Positions 44,931 through 53,806 of a stretch of DNA of 64,000 nucleotides are shown in pieces; positions within the stretch are counted from its first letter, which is position 1; each line of letters starts with the position of its first letter. Below the pieces are notes generated by a model. It was not told where the DNA came from and searched no databases. It saw only the letters and a list, made by a program, of their open reading frames with translations. The position numbers were made by a program, and so were the translations under genes. The DNA comes from Kerstersia gyiorum (GTDB taxonomy: Bacteria > Pseudomonadota > Gammaproteobacteria > Burkholderiales > Burkholderiaceae_B). The stretch is taken from NCBI RefSeq assembly GCF_004216755.1, contig NZ_SGWZ01000006.1:1-64000 (forward strand), read 5' to 3'.

Positions 44931-45758
44931 ATGCCCGAACTACCAGAAGTCGAAACCACCCGCCGGGGCATCGCGCCGCTGGTCAGCGGCAAACCGCTAC
45001 GGGAATTCGTTGTAAGAGAACCACGGCTGCGATGGCCCGTTCCCGCCGAACTGCCCGCCATTCTGCCAGGGCATACGCTGTTGGAATGCGGCCGCCGTGG
45101 CAAATACCTGTTGCTGCGCTTCGACCACGGTGTGCAGATCGTGCATCTCGGCATGTCTGGCGCGCTGCGCGTCGTTGCCCGCGACGCCTTCCTGCGTCCG
45201 CACGATCATGTGGAATGGGACTTCGGCGACACCATCCTGCGCTTGCATGACCCGCGCCGCTTCGGCGCCGTGCTTTGGCACCCGGATGGCGGCACACCCG
45301 TGGAACAGCACCCGCTACTGGCCCACCTGGGCATAGAACCCTTCGACCCGCGTTTCGACGGCAACTGGCTGCACCGGCATTTCACCGGCAAATCCCAAGC
45401 CATCAAGCAAGCCCTGCTGGCAGGCCAGGCAGTCGTCGGCGTTGGCAATATCTACGCATCGGAGAGCCTGTTCCGGGCCCGCATCCACCCTGCCACCCCA
45501 GCAGGGAAGCTATCCCTGCCGCGCTGCAAGCGCCTGGCGGCAGCGATCACGGCCACGCTCACGGATGCCCTGGCCTCGGGCGGCAGTACGCTGCGCGACT
45601 ACGTCAACCCGGACAGCCAGCCCGGCGCCTATTTCGATATCCATGCCGCGGTCTACGACCGCGAGGGCCAGCCGTGCCGAATCTGCAGCACGGCCATCAA
45701 GCGAATTGTCCAGGGGCAACGCGCCACCTACTACTGCCCGCGCTGCCAACGCAGCTGA
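44931..45758 (+). CDS. mutM: Formamidopyrimidine-DNA glycosylase
   Basis: 275 residues. Excises oxidised purines and nicks the strand. The start MPELPEVETTRRGI supplies the catalytic proline after Met removal, and the C-terminus has the zinc finger CRICSTAIKRIVQGQRATYYC split over four cysteines (CxxC...CxxC). Conserved GRRGKYLLLRF contains the DNA-contact lysine. The ATG at 44931 is set by the required N-terminus. Divergent from the TPR gene across 81 bases. Confidence 0.97.
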   Translation: MPELPEVETTRRGIAPLVSGKPLREFVVREPRLRWPVPAELPAILPGHTLLECGRRGKYLLLRFDHGVQIVHLGMSGALRVVARDAFLRPHDHVEWDFGDTILRLHDPRRFGAVLWHPDGGTPVEQHPLLAHLGIEPFDPRFDGNWLHRHFTGKSQAIKQALLAGQAVVGVGNIYASESLFRARIHPATPAGKLSLPRCKRLAAAITATLTDALASGGSTLRDYVNPDSQPGAYFDIHAAVYDREGQPCRICSTAIKRIVQGQRATYYCPRCQRS

Positions 45759-45914
45759 CTACCGCGATGCAGCCTGCCACCCCTGCCGCCAATACGGCCC
45801 TGTCCAGGCGGCACACCATGCGCGGCCAGCCCTGCGCCCCGGCCCGCCGCCGGGGCTTGAGGGCTTGAGGGCCTGACAGCCCACCGGGCCAAACTACCGA
45901 ACTGCTTTACGGCC

Positions 45915-47321
45915 TCATGCCAACACCTTGCCGGGATTCATCAGCCCGTCAGGGTCCAGCGCGGCCTTGAGCCGCCGCATCAGGTCCATTTCCACGGCAT
46001 CCTTGTAGCGCGGCAGCAGATCGCGCTTGAGCTGGCCCACACCGTGCTCGGCGGCAATGCTGCCGCCATGCGCCATCACGCTGCCATGCACGATGTCATA
46101 GACTTGCGGCTGCAGCGCCAGCAATTCCGCTTCGCCCTGCCCCACGGCCGGCGCCACGTTGTAGTGCAGGTTGCCGTCGCCCAGGTGCCCGAAAATGATG
46201 TGTCGCACACCCGGGAACGCCGCCTGCAAGGCGGCATTGGTAGTCTCGACAAAGGCGGCAATACGCGAAACGGGCACGCCGATGTCATGCTTGATGGCCT
46301 TGCCCATGCGGAACTCGGCCAGCGGGATACTCTCACGCAAATGCCAGAAGGCCCGGCTTTGCGCCACACTGCCGGCCACTGCGGCATCCAGCGCCTCGCC
46401 TGCCTCCAGGGCGGCACCCAGCACGGTTTCCAGGCGCTGCTGGGCATGAGCTTCATCCTCGCTATCCGAGAATTCCAGCAAGGCATACCAGGGCGCGGTA
46501 TCCGGGGCAAACGGCAGGCGTTGTTCCGGGAAATAATGCGTCACCGCTTGCAGCGTGATGGCGGCCATCAGCTCGAAAGCCGTCAGGCCGGCGCCGAAGC
46601 CGGCGCGCGCCCGTTCCAGTACCGCCACGGCAGCCATCAGCGAAGGCAGGGCCAGCAACGCAGTACGTTGCGCACGCGGCTGCGGATACAGCTTGAGCGT
46701 CGCCGCAGTGATGATGCCCAGCGTGCCTTCGCTGCCTATGTATATATCACGCAGGCAATAACCGGTGTTGTCCTTGCGCAGGCCACGCAAACCATGCCAG
46801 ATTTCCCCCTGGGGCGTCACGACTTCCAGGCCCAGCGCGAGATCGCGGGTATTGCCATAGCGCAGCACCTGGGTGCCGCCCGCATTGGTGGCCAGGTTGC
46901 CGCCTATGGTGCAACTGCCCTCGGCCGCCAGACTGAGCGGAAACAGCCGCCCGGCAGCCTGCGCGGCATCCTGCACGCTTTTCAGCAGGCAGCCGGCTTC
47001 GACGGTAATAGTGTCATTGGCCGTGTCGATATCACGCACCCGGTTGAGCCGCGTCGTCAGCAATACGATGGCGCGCGCATCTCCGGGCGTCGCGCCCCCA
47101 CACAGACCGGTATTGCCGCCTTGCGGCACCAGCGGCGCACCATGACGTGCGCAGGCCCGCACGACCTGCGCCACGGCCGCGGGGCTGTCCGGTCGCACCG
47201 CCGCCAGCGCCTGGCCATGGTAGCGGCCACGCCAATCCCCCAGCAGGGGTGCCAGGGACTCTCCCTGCAACACATGTGCTGCGCCAACGATGGCGCGCAA
47301 CTCTTCCAGCAAACCTTCCAC
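45915..47321 (-). CDS. FAD-binding 2-hydroxyacid oxidase/dehydrogenase (GlcD/D-lactate type)
   Basis: 468 residues from a GTG at 47321, chosen because CAGGAGA is correctly placed; longer frames to 47417 lack support. PCMH/FAD_binding_4 domain with VPQGGNTGLCGGATP and GNLATNAGGTQVLRYGNTRDL, then a C-terminal domain with FGHLGDGNLHYN and LMNPGKVL. Acts on a D-2-hydroxyacid (D-lactate, glycolate, 2-hydroxyglutarate) with FAD. No operon partner; convergent with mutM and 159 bases from a divergent phosphomutase. Confidence 0.9.
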   Translation of the reverse strand: MEGLLEELRAIVGAAHVLQGESLAPLLGDWRGRYHGQALAAVRPDSPAAVAQVVRACARHGAPLVPQGGNTGLCGGATPGDARAIVLLTTRLNRVRDIDTANDTITVEAGCLLKSVQDAAQAAGRLFPLSLAAEGSCTIGGNLATNAGGTQVLRYGNTRDLALGLEVVTPQGEIWHGLRGLRKDNTGYCLRDIYIGSEGTLGIITAATLKLYPQPRAQRTALLALPSLMAAVAVLERARAGFGAGLTAFELMAAITLQAVTHYFPEQRLPFAPDTAPWYALLEFSDSEDEAHAQQRLETVLGAALEAGEALDAAVAGSVAQSRAFWHLRESIPLAEFRMGKAIKHDIGVPVSRIAAFVETTNAALQAAFPGVRHIIFGHLGDGNLHYNVAPAVGQGEAELLALQPQVYDIVHGSVMAHGGSIAAEHGVGQLKRDLLPRYKDAVEMDLMRRLKAALDPDGLMNPGKVLA

Positions 47322-47480
47322 GTGCTCTCCTGATATCGCGCCCAGGCCTGCCACCCTGACCGGGCAGGCAACCCCGGTGCTCCCTATTCTACGTCTGGCA
47401 GCGGGTAGAATCGCCAATGTACCGACGCTGCAGCGCCGAAGCCGCTGCCGCTCTTTTCCTTTTCAGACCCGACCACACAC

Positions 47481-48875
47481 ATGACCGCTACCTCGCTGCC
47501 TGCCCTGCCCGATGCCGTTTTCAAAGCCTACGATATCCGCGGCACGGTTCCCGAACAGCTCAACGACGCCTTCGCCATCCGCCTGGGACGCGCGCTCGCG
47601 GAACAAGCCCGCGAGCTGGGCGTCGCCACCGTGGTCGTCGGCCGTGACGGGCGCCATAGTGGCCCGGCTCTTTCCCAGGCGCTGCAGCAAGGCCTGCGCC
47701 AGGGCGGCGTGGATGTCGTGGACATCGGCTCCGTCCCGACGCCGCTGGTGTACTTCGCCACTTTCATCCTGAATACCGGCTCTGGCGTTGCCATCACCGG
47801 CAGTCACAACCCGCCCCAATACAACGGCTTCAAGATCATGCTCGGCGGCCGCACGCTGCATGGCGAAGACATCCTCGGCCTGAAAGCCCGCATGGCAGCG
47901 CCGCAACCCTACGACGGCCCGCAAGGCAAAGTGGAAAACCGCGACCTGGCAGGCGACTACGTGCAACGCATCACCAGCGATGTCCGCTTGCAACGCCCGA
48001 TGAAAATCGCGCTGGACGCAGGCAACGGCGTGGCCGGCCCCACAGCCGTGCGCCTGTTCGAAGCCCTGGGCTGCGAAGTCACCCCGCTGTTCTGCGATAT
48101 CGACGGCGACTTTCCCAACCACCACCCCGACCCCGCCGATCCGCACAACCTGGAAGACCTGATCCGCACGCTGCAGGACACCGATTGCGAAATCGGCCTG
48201 GCCTTCGATGGCGACGGCGACCGCCTGGGCGTCGTCACCAAATCCGGCCACATCGTCTGGCCCGACCGCCAGCTGATTCTCTATGCCCGTGACATTCTGG
48301 CGCGCCAGCCTGGCGCCCAGATCATCTACGACGTCAAATGCACCCGCCACGTCGCCCTGGCCGTGGCAGCCGCAGGCGGCAAGCCGCTGATGTGGCGCAC
48401 CGGCCATTCGCTGATCAAATCCAAACTGGTGGAAACCAGCGCCCCGCTTGCCGGGGAAATGAGCGGGCACATTTTCTTCAAGGAACGCTGGTACGGCTTC
48501 GACGATGGCCTCTACGCCGGGGCGCGCCTGCTGGAAATCCTGTCGCGCAGCGCCAACCCGTCCGAAGTTCTGGAAGCCTTGCCCGACGCGCTGTCCACGC
48601 CTGAACTCAAACTGCCCATGCAGGAAGGTGAACCCCATGCGCTGGTCGCCGCCCTGCAGGAAAAAGCGCAATTTCCCGGTGCACTGCACGTGCATACGAT
48701 AGATGGGGTGCGCGCCGAGTACGCCGACGGCTTCGGCCTAGCGCGCGCGTCGAACACCACGCCTGTCGTGGTACTGCGCTTCGAAGCCGACAGCCCTGCC
48801 GCACTGGAACGCATCAAGCAGGCCTTCAAGGAGCAGATCCTGGCCCTGGCGCCGCAGGCGCAACTGCCCTTCTGA
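47481..48875 (+). CDS. Phosphomannomutase/phosphoglucomutase
   Basis: 464 residues, AlgC/ManB type. Catalytic phosphoserine in AITGSHNPPQYNGFK near residue 110, metal site FDGDGDRLGVV near 250, sugar loop GEMSGHIFF near 330, and phosphate loop RASNTTPVVVLRFE near 425. Interconverts hexose 1- and 6-phosphates for LPS and polysaccharide precursors. Start MTATSLPALPDAVFKAYDIRG matches the family. Confidence 0.95.
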   Translation: MTATSLPALPDAVFKAYDIRGTVPEQLNDAFAIRLGRALAEQARELGVATVVVGRDGRHSGPALSQALQQGLRQGGVDVVDIGSVPTPLVYFATFILNTGSGVAITGSHNPPQYNGFKIMLGGRTLHGEDILGLKARMAAPQPYDGPQGKVENRDLAGDYVQRITSDVRLQRPMKIALDAGNGVAGPTAVRLFEALGCEVTPLFCDIDGDFPNHHPDPADPHNLEDLIRTLQDTDCEIGLAFDGDGDRLGVVTKSGHIVWPDRQLILYARDILARQPGAQIIYDVKCTRHVALAVAAAGGKPLMWRTGHSLIKSKLVETSAPLAGEMSGHIFFKERWYGFDDGLYAGARLLEILSRSANPSEVLEALPDALSTPELKLPMQEGEPHALVAALQEKAQFPGALHVHTIDGVRAEYADGFGLARASNTTPVVVLRFEADSPAALERIKQAFKEQILALAPQAQLPF

Positions 48876-48906
48876 GGCACACCCATCCCCCTGGCAAGGA
48901 GGCGTC

Positions 48907-49266
48907 ATGCAGCACGAGATTCACATCAAGCGCATCTATGAACCTGCCAGCGCCGGGGATGGCGCGCGTATTCTGGTCGACCGGCTCTGGCCGCGCGGCA
49001 TCAGCAAGGCCAACGCCGCCCTGACCCTCTGGTTCAAGGATATCGCGCCGACGCCGGAACTGCGCAAATGGTTCGGCCATGACCCCGGACGTTTCGACGA
49101 GTTCCGCCAGCGCTATGAAGCCGAACTCGCCGGCAACCCACAGGCCATCGCGCAGATGGAGCCATACGTGCGCCAGGGCGATGTCACGTTGCTCTATGCC
49201 GCGCACGACCCTCACTGCAACCATGCGCTGGTGCTGGCCGACTTCCTGCGCAGTGCGCTGGGCTAA
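48907..49266 (+). CDS. DUF488 family protein (YeaO-like)
   Basis: 119 residues with the family motif ILVDRLWPRGISK near residue 23 and HDPHCNHALVLADFL near the end. AAGGAGG lies just before the ATG. Function of the family is unknown. It follows the phosphomutase by 31 bases and probably shares its transcript. Confidence 0.9.
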   Translation: MQHEIHIKRIYEPASAGDGARILVDRLWPRGISKANAALTLWFKDIAPTPELRKWFGHDPGRFDEFRQRYEAELAGNPQAIAQMEPYVRQGDVTLLYAAHDPHCNHALVLADFLRSALG

Positions 49267-49287
49267 ACGCCGCGACGCCTTGCCGCC

Positions 49288-49836
49288 CTACTCGCTGCGC
49301 TGCAGCCTGGCGAATTTCTTGCGCATTGCGCTGACCTTCGGCGCAATCACGAACTGGCAATAACCCTGCCAGGGATTGCGCGCGAAATAATCGTCATGTT
49401 CAGACTCCGCCGGCCAGAACACTGGCGCCGGCAGGATTTCCGTCACGATAGGCACGCCGTCGGTCAAGCCTTCGACCTGCAGCCGGTCCCGTACCGCCAG
49501 CGCCGCCACGCGTTGGGCCTCGGAAGCATAGAAGATGACTGAACGATACTGTTCGCCGACGTCATTTCCCTGACGGTCACGGCTGGTCGGATCGTGCGAA
49601 GCAAAAAACACCTCCAGCAACTGTTCGGCCTGGATGCGGCTGGGGTCGAAAGTGACACGCACCACCTCGATATGCCCCGTACCACCCTGGCATATTTCCT
49701 CGTAGGTCGGGTGCTCCGTCCGTCCGCCGGCATAACCCGGCTCTACCGACTCAACGCCATCAAGGGAGCTGAATACGGCATCCGTGCACCAGAAGCAGCC
49801 GCCGCCGACAATCAAGGTTTCTTTCTGTTCGCTCAT
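49288..49836 (-). CDS. msrA: Peptide methionine sulfoxide reductase MsrA
   Basis: 182 residues. Catalytic cysteine in the GGGCFWC motif at about 11-17, followed by GVESVEPGYAGG and GHIEVVRVTFDP. Reduces the S-form of methionine sulfoxide. Start at 49836 with GGAAGG upstream; longer frames to 49944 are not supported. No fused MsrB domain. Confidence 0.96.
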   Translation of the reverse strand: MSEQKETLIVGGGCFWCTDAVFSSLDGVESVEPGYAGGRTEHPTYEEICQGGTGHIEVVRVTFDPSRIQAEQLLEVFFASHDPTSRDRQGNDVGEQYRSVIFYASEAQRVAALAVRDRLQVEGLTDGVPIVTEILPAPVFWPAESEHDDYFARNPWQGYCQFVIAPKVSAMRKKFARLQRSE

Positions 49837-49959
49837 CGTCCTTCCGTCCTTCTTTCCCATCACTGATCTCAGGCGCCCGGCGCGGGCGGGTACAGCATTA
49901 TTCCAGATGCCTTCACCGCGCCACCGGATTTCCCCTATTGTCATATTCGATCATGACAA

Positions 49960-49978
49960 TGTAACGATTCTCATTATT
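49960..49978 (-). promoter_or_regulatory. Candidate Fur box upstream of the hydrolase gene
   Basis: Minus strand AATAATGAGAATCGTTACA matches 14 of 19 positions of the Fur consensus, including the AATGAGAATCGTT core often seen at iron-regulated promoters in Bordetella relatives. It lies 50 bases before the hydrolase start at 50028 and 124 bases from the msrA start, in an A/T-rich patch. Confidence 0.6.
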
Positions 49979-50027
49979 TTTCATATATGATTTCTATCCC
50001 GTGATGACATCCGCCCGGTGAAACCCT

Positions 50028-50948
50028 ATGCCCAGCATTCCTGCCACCGCCACTCCACCCTCCCATACCCAGGGTTCATCGGCCTTTGCGACGACACGGG
50101 ATGGCCGCCAGCTGCATTATCAGGAGCTGCCAGGGCCCGGCGCAACGGATAACACCGGGGCAGGCTACGGGCCCACCCTGGTTTTCGATGCAGGCATGGC
50201 CGCATCGCGGTCGTTCTGGGGCTTGGTGCAGCCGCAATGCGCCCAATGGGCACGTTCCATCGCCTATGACCGCAGCGGGCTGGGGCGCAGTCCCGCCGAC
50301 TCCCAGCCTCGCACCATAGAGCGCATGGCCAGCGACCTCAACGAGCTGCTGGATCACCTGGGTGCCGGCCCCTTCATCCTGATTGCCCACAGCGGCAGCG
50401 GGTTGATCGTGCGTGCCGCAACGGCCGCCTGCCCAGCCCGTATTGCCGGCCTGGTACTGGTGGATGTCACCGACGAAGGCTGCACACCGGTTTTCAGCCC
50501 AACCTTCCGCCTCATGGAAAAAGCAGCGCACGGCGCCAGCGTCCTGCTGGCGCGCCTGGGCCTGCTGGAAGCCTGCTACCGCAGCGCCATTGCCGGCCTG
50601 CCCGCCGATGTGCGGCATGACCTGAGCCGGGAGGGCTTCACGCGGGCCGTCATGAAAACCCGTGCCGCCGAATTGCAGGGCCTGGTCGATGCCATGCACG
50701 CTTTCCGGCATCAGCCCCCGCGCCTGCCGGACATTCCTGTCAGCGTGATTTCCGGCATGCAGGCCGATTTCGGCATGAGCAAGCGCTTGCGTGCAGCCGC
50801 CAACGGAGCACACCGCCTGCGCGCTGCCCACTGCCGCCAAGGCCGGTTCATTCCCGCCCGGCACTCCGGCCATGCCGTGCTTCTGAGCGAACCCGAACTG
50901 GTGGCCAACGAAATCCACCATCTGCTGCGACAACACCCCCGTCACTAG
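50028..50948 (+). CDS. Alpha/beta hydrolase, probably iron-regulated
   Basis: 306 residues. Nucleophile serine in IAHSGSGLIVR near residue 126, oxyanion region FDAGMAASRSFW, IAYDRSGLGRSPA as in proline-iminopeptidase/MhpC-like hydrolases, and a histidine in RHSGHAVLLSEPE near residue 288. No signal peptide, so cytosolic. With a Fur box upstream, a role in siderophore or heme-derivative hydrolysis is possible but unproven. No other iron genes are adjacent. Confidence 0.82.
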   Translation: MPSIPATATPPSHTQGSSAFATTRDGRQLHYQELPGPGATDNTGAGYGPTLVFDAGMAASRSFWGLVQPQCAQWARSIAYDRSGLGRSPADSQPRTIERMASDLNELLDHLGAGPFILIAHSGSGLIVRAATAACPARIAGLVLVDVTDEGCTPVFSPTFRLMEKAAHGASVLLARLGLLEACYRSAIAGLPADVRHDLSREGFTRAVMKTRAAELQGLVDAMHAFRHQPPRLPDIPVSVISGMQADFGMSKRLRAAANGAHRLRAAHCRQGRFIPARHSGHAVLLSEPELVANEIHHLLRQHPRH

Positions 50949-51129
50949 CCCCGCGCACCGCCCGCCCCGCAGGCGAGCCCGCACGCCGTGCAGCCCCCCA
51001 TCTGGGCTGACGCATATGTGCCCCCTCACGCCCGCTCCAGCAGGGTGCGTTGCCTGTCGCTGCCCGGCCCCGGATGCCGCCTGCGGCGGCCGTCCGGCAC
51101 GGAAGGTTTACCCACCTAGCCGCCCGATA
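50949..51129. other. GC-rich gap before the lactate operon
   Basis: No gene seen. The lactate operon control region starts at 51130. Confidence 0.5.
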
Positions 51130-51144
51130 ATTGGTAATACCAAT
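51130..51144. promoter_or_regulatory. LldR operator O1-like palindrome
   Basis: ATTGGT-AAT-ACCAAT, a perfect inverted repeat of the kind bound by LldR and PdhR. Its centre is 120 bases upstream of a second site at 51250-51264, with the promoter between them, like O1 and O2 of E. coli lldPRD. Confidence 0.75.
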
Positions 51145-51217
51145 ATATCCTCAAAAAGTCACAGAAATTGCTGAAAACTAGGGAAAACCTTGATGCTAAC
51201 GGTGAATAAGCCCTGCA

Positions 51218-51223
51218 TATAAT
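51218..51223 (+). promoter_or_regulatory. -10 element of the lactate operon promoter
   Basis: A perfect TATAAT at 51218-51223, between the two operators. The best -35 (TTGATG, 51190-51195) has a 22-base spacer, too long, so the -35 is unclear or activator help is needed. Transcription would start near 51230, just before O2. Confidence 0.55.
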
Positions 51224-51249
51224 TGCTCACCTTTTCACCAAACCACAAA

Positions 51250-51264
51250 ATTGGTACGACCACT
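51250..51264. promoter_or_regulatory. LldR operator O2-like site
   Basis: ATTGGT-ACG-ACCACT, one mismatch from a perfect palindrome of the same half-site as O1. It sits between the promoter and the lctP ribosome binding site (AAGGAG, 51271-51276), so binding would block transcription. Confidence 0.65.
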
Positions 51265-51284
51265 TCCCAAAAGGAGACTCCGCA

Positions 51285-52967
51285 ATGCCACAGGCTTGGC
51301 CACAAAACTATGATCCGGCGGGCAATATCTGGCTCTCCGCACTGGTCGCACTGATACCCATCATTTTCTTTTTCCTGGCGCTGACGAAACTGCGCCTGAA
51401 GGGTTACATCGCAGGCACCATCACGGTATTGCTGGCCCTGGGCGTGGCATTGCTGTTCTACCGCATGCCCATCAGCGGCGCGCTGGCGTCCGTGGTCTAC
51501 GGTTTCTTCTACGGCCTGTGGCCCATTGCCTGGATCATCGTCGCGGCGGTCTTCCTCTACAAAGTCTCGGTCAAGACCGGGCAGTTCGACATCATCCGCG
51601 CCTCCATCCTGTCCATCACGCCAGACCAGCGACTGCAACTGATCCTGGTGGGTTTCAGTTTTGGCGCATTCCTCGAAGGCGCAGCTGGTTTCGGCGCACC
51701 GGTGGCGATTACCGCCGCGTTGCTGGCCGGGCTGGGCTTCAAGCCGCTCTACGCCGCCGGCCTGTGCCTGATTGCCAATACGGCCCCCGTGGCGTTCGGC
51801 GCCATGGGTATTCCCATCATCGTCGCCGGCCAGGTCTCCGGCCTGGACCCCTTTGCCATCGGCCAGATGGCCGGCCGCCAGTTGCCCTTCATGACGATTC
51901 TCGTGCTGTTCTGGCTGATGGCCATCATGGACGGCTGGCGCGGCGTGCGCGAAACCTGGCCAGCGGTGCTGGTTGGCGGCGGTTCGTTTGCCATCGTGCA
52001 ATTCCTGACGGCCAACTACATCGGCCCGGAGCTGCCGGACATCACTTCCGCCATCGTGTCGCTGATTGCACTCACGCTGTTCCTGAAGGTCTGGAAGCCC
52101 AAGCACATTTTCCGCTTCGATGAAGCCGAAGGCCAGGCCGGCAGCCAGCAGCCAAACACCGCACAGGCCGTGCCCGCCAGCAGCGCCCCCCTGAATGCGG
52201 GCAGCATTATCAAAGCCTGGTCCCCCTTCATCATCCTGACCGCCATGGTCACGATCTGGAGCGTGAAGCCTTTCAAGGCGCTATTTGCCGCAGGCGGCCC
52301 ACTGGCCAACTGGATTCTCAGCATGCCGGTGCCCTACCTGCACAACCTGGTCGAGAAAACCCCGCCCATCGTCGCCGCCGCGACGCCCTATGCAGCCGAG
52401 TACCGCTTCGACTGGTTCTCCTCCACCGGCACCGCCATTCTGATCGCCGCGCTCATCACCATTCTGATCCTGCGCATGAAACCCGCGCAGGCGCTGGCAA
52501 CGCTGGGCGAAACCTTCAAGGAACTGGCCCTGCCCATCTACTCCATCGGCATGGTCCTGGCTTTCGCCTTCATCGCCAATTATTCCGGGCTGTCCGCCAC
52601 GCTGGCGCTGGCGCTGGCCCACACTGGCGACGCCTTTACCTTCTTCTCTCCCTTCCTGGGCTGGATCGGCGTTTTCCTGACGGGTTCAGACACTTCTGCC
52701 AATGCCTTATTTGGCGCATTGCAGGCCACCACGGCCCAGCAGATCGGGATTCCCGAAGTACTGATGGTCGCCGCCAACACGACCGGCGGCGTGACGGGTA
52801 AGATGATCTCTCCGCAATCCATCGCCATCGCCTGCGCGGCCGTCGGCCTGGTTGGCAAGGAGTCGGACCTGTTCCGCTTCACCGTCCGCCACAGCCTCGT
52901 GTTCGCCGTCATCATCGGCTGCATCACGACCCTGCAGGCTTATGTCGTGCCCTGGATGATCCCGTAA
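51285..52967 (+). CDS. lctP: L-lactate permease
   Basis: 560 residues, LctP/LldP family with about 13 membrane segments. Recognised from QNYDPAGNIWLSALVALIPI, FGAFLEGAAGFGAPVAI, ANTAPVAFGAMGIPI and FLTGSDTSANALFGALQ near the C-terminus. Takes up lactate and glycolate with protons. AAGGAG is eight bases before the ATG. First gene of the lactate operon. Confidence 0.96.
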   Translation: MPQAWPQNYDPAGNIWLSALVALIPIIFFFLALTKLRLKGYIAGTITVLLALGVALLFYRMPISGALASVVYGFFYGLWPIAWIIVAAVFLYKVSVKTGQFDIIRASILSITPDQRLQLILVGFSFGAFLEGAAGFGAPVAITAALLAGLGFKPLYAAGLCLIANTAPVAFGAMGIPIIVAGQVSGLDPFAIGQMAGRQLPFMTILVLFWLMAIMDGWRGVRETWPAVLVGGGSFAIVQFLTANYIGPELPDITSAIVSLIALTLFLKVWKPKHIFRFDEAEGQAGSQQPNTAQAVPASSAPLNAGSIIKAWSPFIILTAMVTIWSVKPFKALFAAGGPLANWILSMPVPYLHNLVEKTPPIVAAATPYAAEYRFDWFSSTGTAILIAALITILILRMKPAQALATLGETFKELALPIYSIGMVLAFAFIANYSGLSATLALALAHTGDAFTFFSPFLGWIGVFLTGSDTSANALFGALQATTAQQIGIPEVLMVAANTTGGVTGKMISPQSIAIACAAVGLVGKESDLFRFTVRHSLVFAVIIGCITTLQAYVVPWMIP

Positions 52968-52977
52968 AACCGAGGCC

Positions 52978-53021
52978 GGCAATGCCCCCGTCAGCGCAAG
53001 GCGCCAGACGGGGGCATTGCC
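52978..53021 (+). other. Intercistronic hairpin between lctP and lldR
   Basis: Perfect 15-base-pair stem (52978-52992 with 53007-53021) and 14-base loop, without a T-run. It ends four bases before the weak ribosome binding site of lldR. It may stabilise the lctP message or dampen regulator synthesis. Confidence 0.6.
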
Positions 53022-53032
53022 GCTGAGGAATA

Positions 53033-53806
53033 TTGATTTTCTCGACCATGCGCCTTTCCGACCAAGTTGCCGAAAAACTGCTTTCACTGATCCAGGCCCA
53101 GGGGATCGCGCCCGGTGGACGCCTGCCTGCGGAACGCAGCCTGGCTGAACAGTTGGGGGTGTCGCGCACGGCGCTGCGCGAGGCGATCCAGAAGCTGTCC
53201 AGCCATGGCATCCTCGTGAGCAAAATCGGCTCCGGCACGTTTCTTCAGGCCGCCGCGCACCAATGGCCGCAACAGTCGATCTCACCGCTGGCAGCGCTGA
53301 TGCTGGAAGACCCGCATTACCGCTACGACGTCCTGGAAGCCCGCGCTGCGCTGGAATCCAATACGGCCGCCCTGGCAGCACTGCGCGCCACCGACGAAGA
53401 CAAGGAAAAAATCCAGCGCTGCTATGAGCAGATGATTGCCCACCAGCAGCGCGGCGACGTCACGCAATCCGCGCATGCCGATGCGCAATTCCACCTGGCC
53501 ATCGCCGAAGCTTCCCACAACCTGGTCCTGCTGCAGGTCATGCGCGGCCTGTTCGACCTGGTTCTTTCTACCGTGGCGCAAAACCGCCGCGTCATGTTCA
53601 TCCACGATAGCCCGTCCTCACAGGACAAACTCACCATCCAGCATGAAAGCCTGATGCAGGCCATTCTTGCAGGAGACCCCGAGCGTGCCCGCAGCATCAT
53701 CAGCGATCACCTGGAGTACGTGCGAGTCACGCTGCACAAAATGGATGACGACATTGCCAGGCGCGAGCGCTCCGCCCGCCTGCCCTCTCTGGAAATACAG
53801 CCATGA
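53033..53806 (+). CDS. lldR: GntR/FadR-type lactate-responsive regulator
   Basis: 257 residues, aligned end to end with E. coli LldR: LPAERSLAEQLGVSRTALREAIQKL helix-turn-helix, DVLEARAALESNTA, LAIAEASHNLVLLQVMRG. The start is TTG at 53033 (MIFSTMRLSD, matching MIVLPRRLSD of E. coli), with GAGGA four bases before it; ATG at 53048 is the alternative but leaves the ribosome site too far. It likely binds the two operators before lctP. Overlaps lldD by ATGA. Confidence 0.92.
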   Translation: MIFSTMRLSDQVAEKLLSLIQAQGIAPGGRLPAERSLAEQLGVSRTALREAIQKLSSHGILVSKIGSGTFLQAAAHQWPQQSISPLAALMLEDPHYRYDVLEARAALESNTAALAALRATDEDKEKIQRCYEQMIAHQQRGDVTQSAHADAQFHLAIAEASHNLVLLQVMRGLFDLVLSTVAQNRRVMFIHDSPSSQDKLTIQHESLMQAILAGDPERARSIISDHLEYVRVTLHKMDDDIARRERSARLPSLEIQP

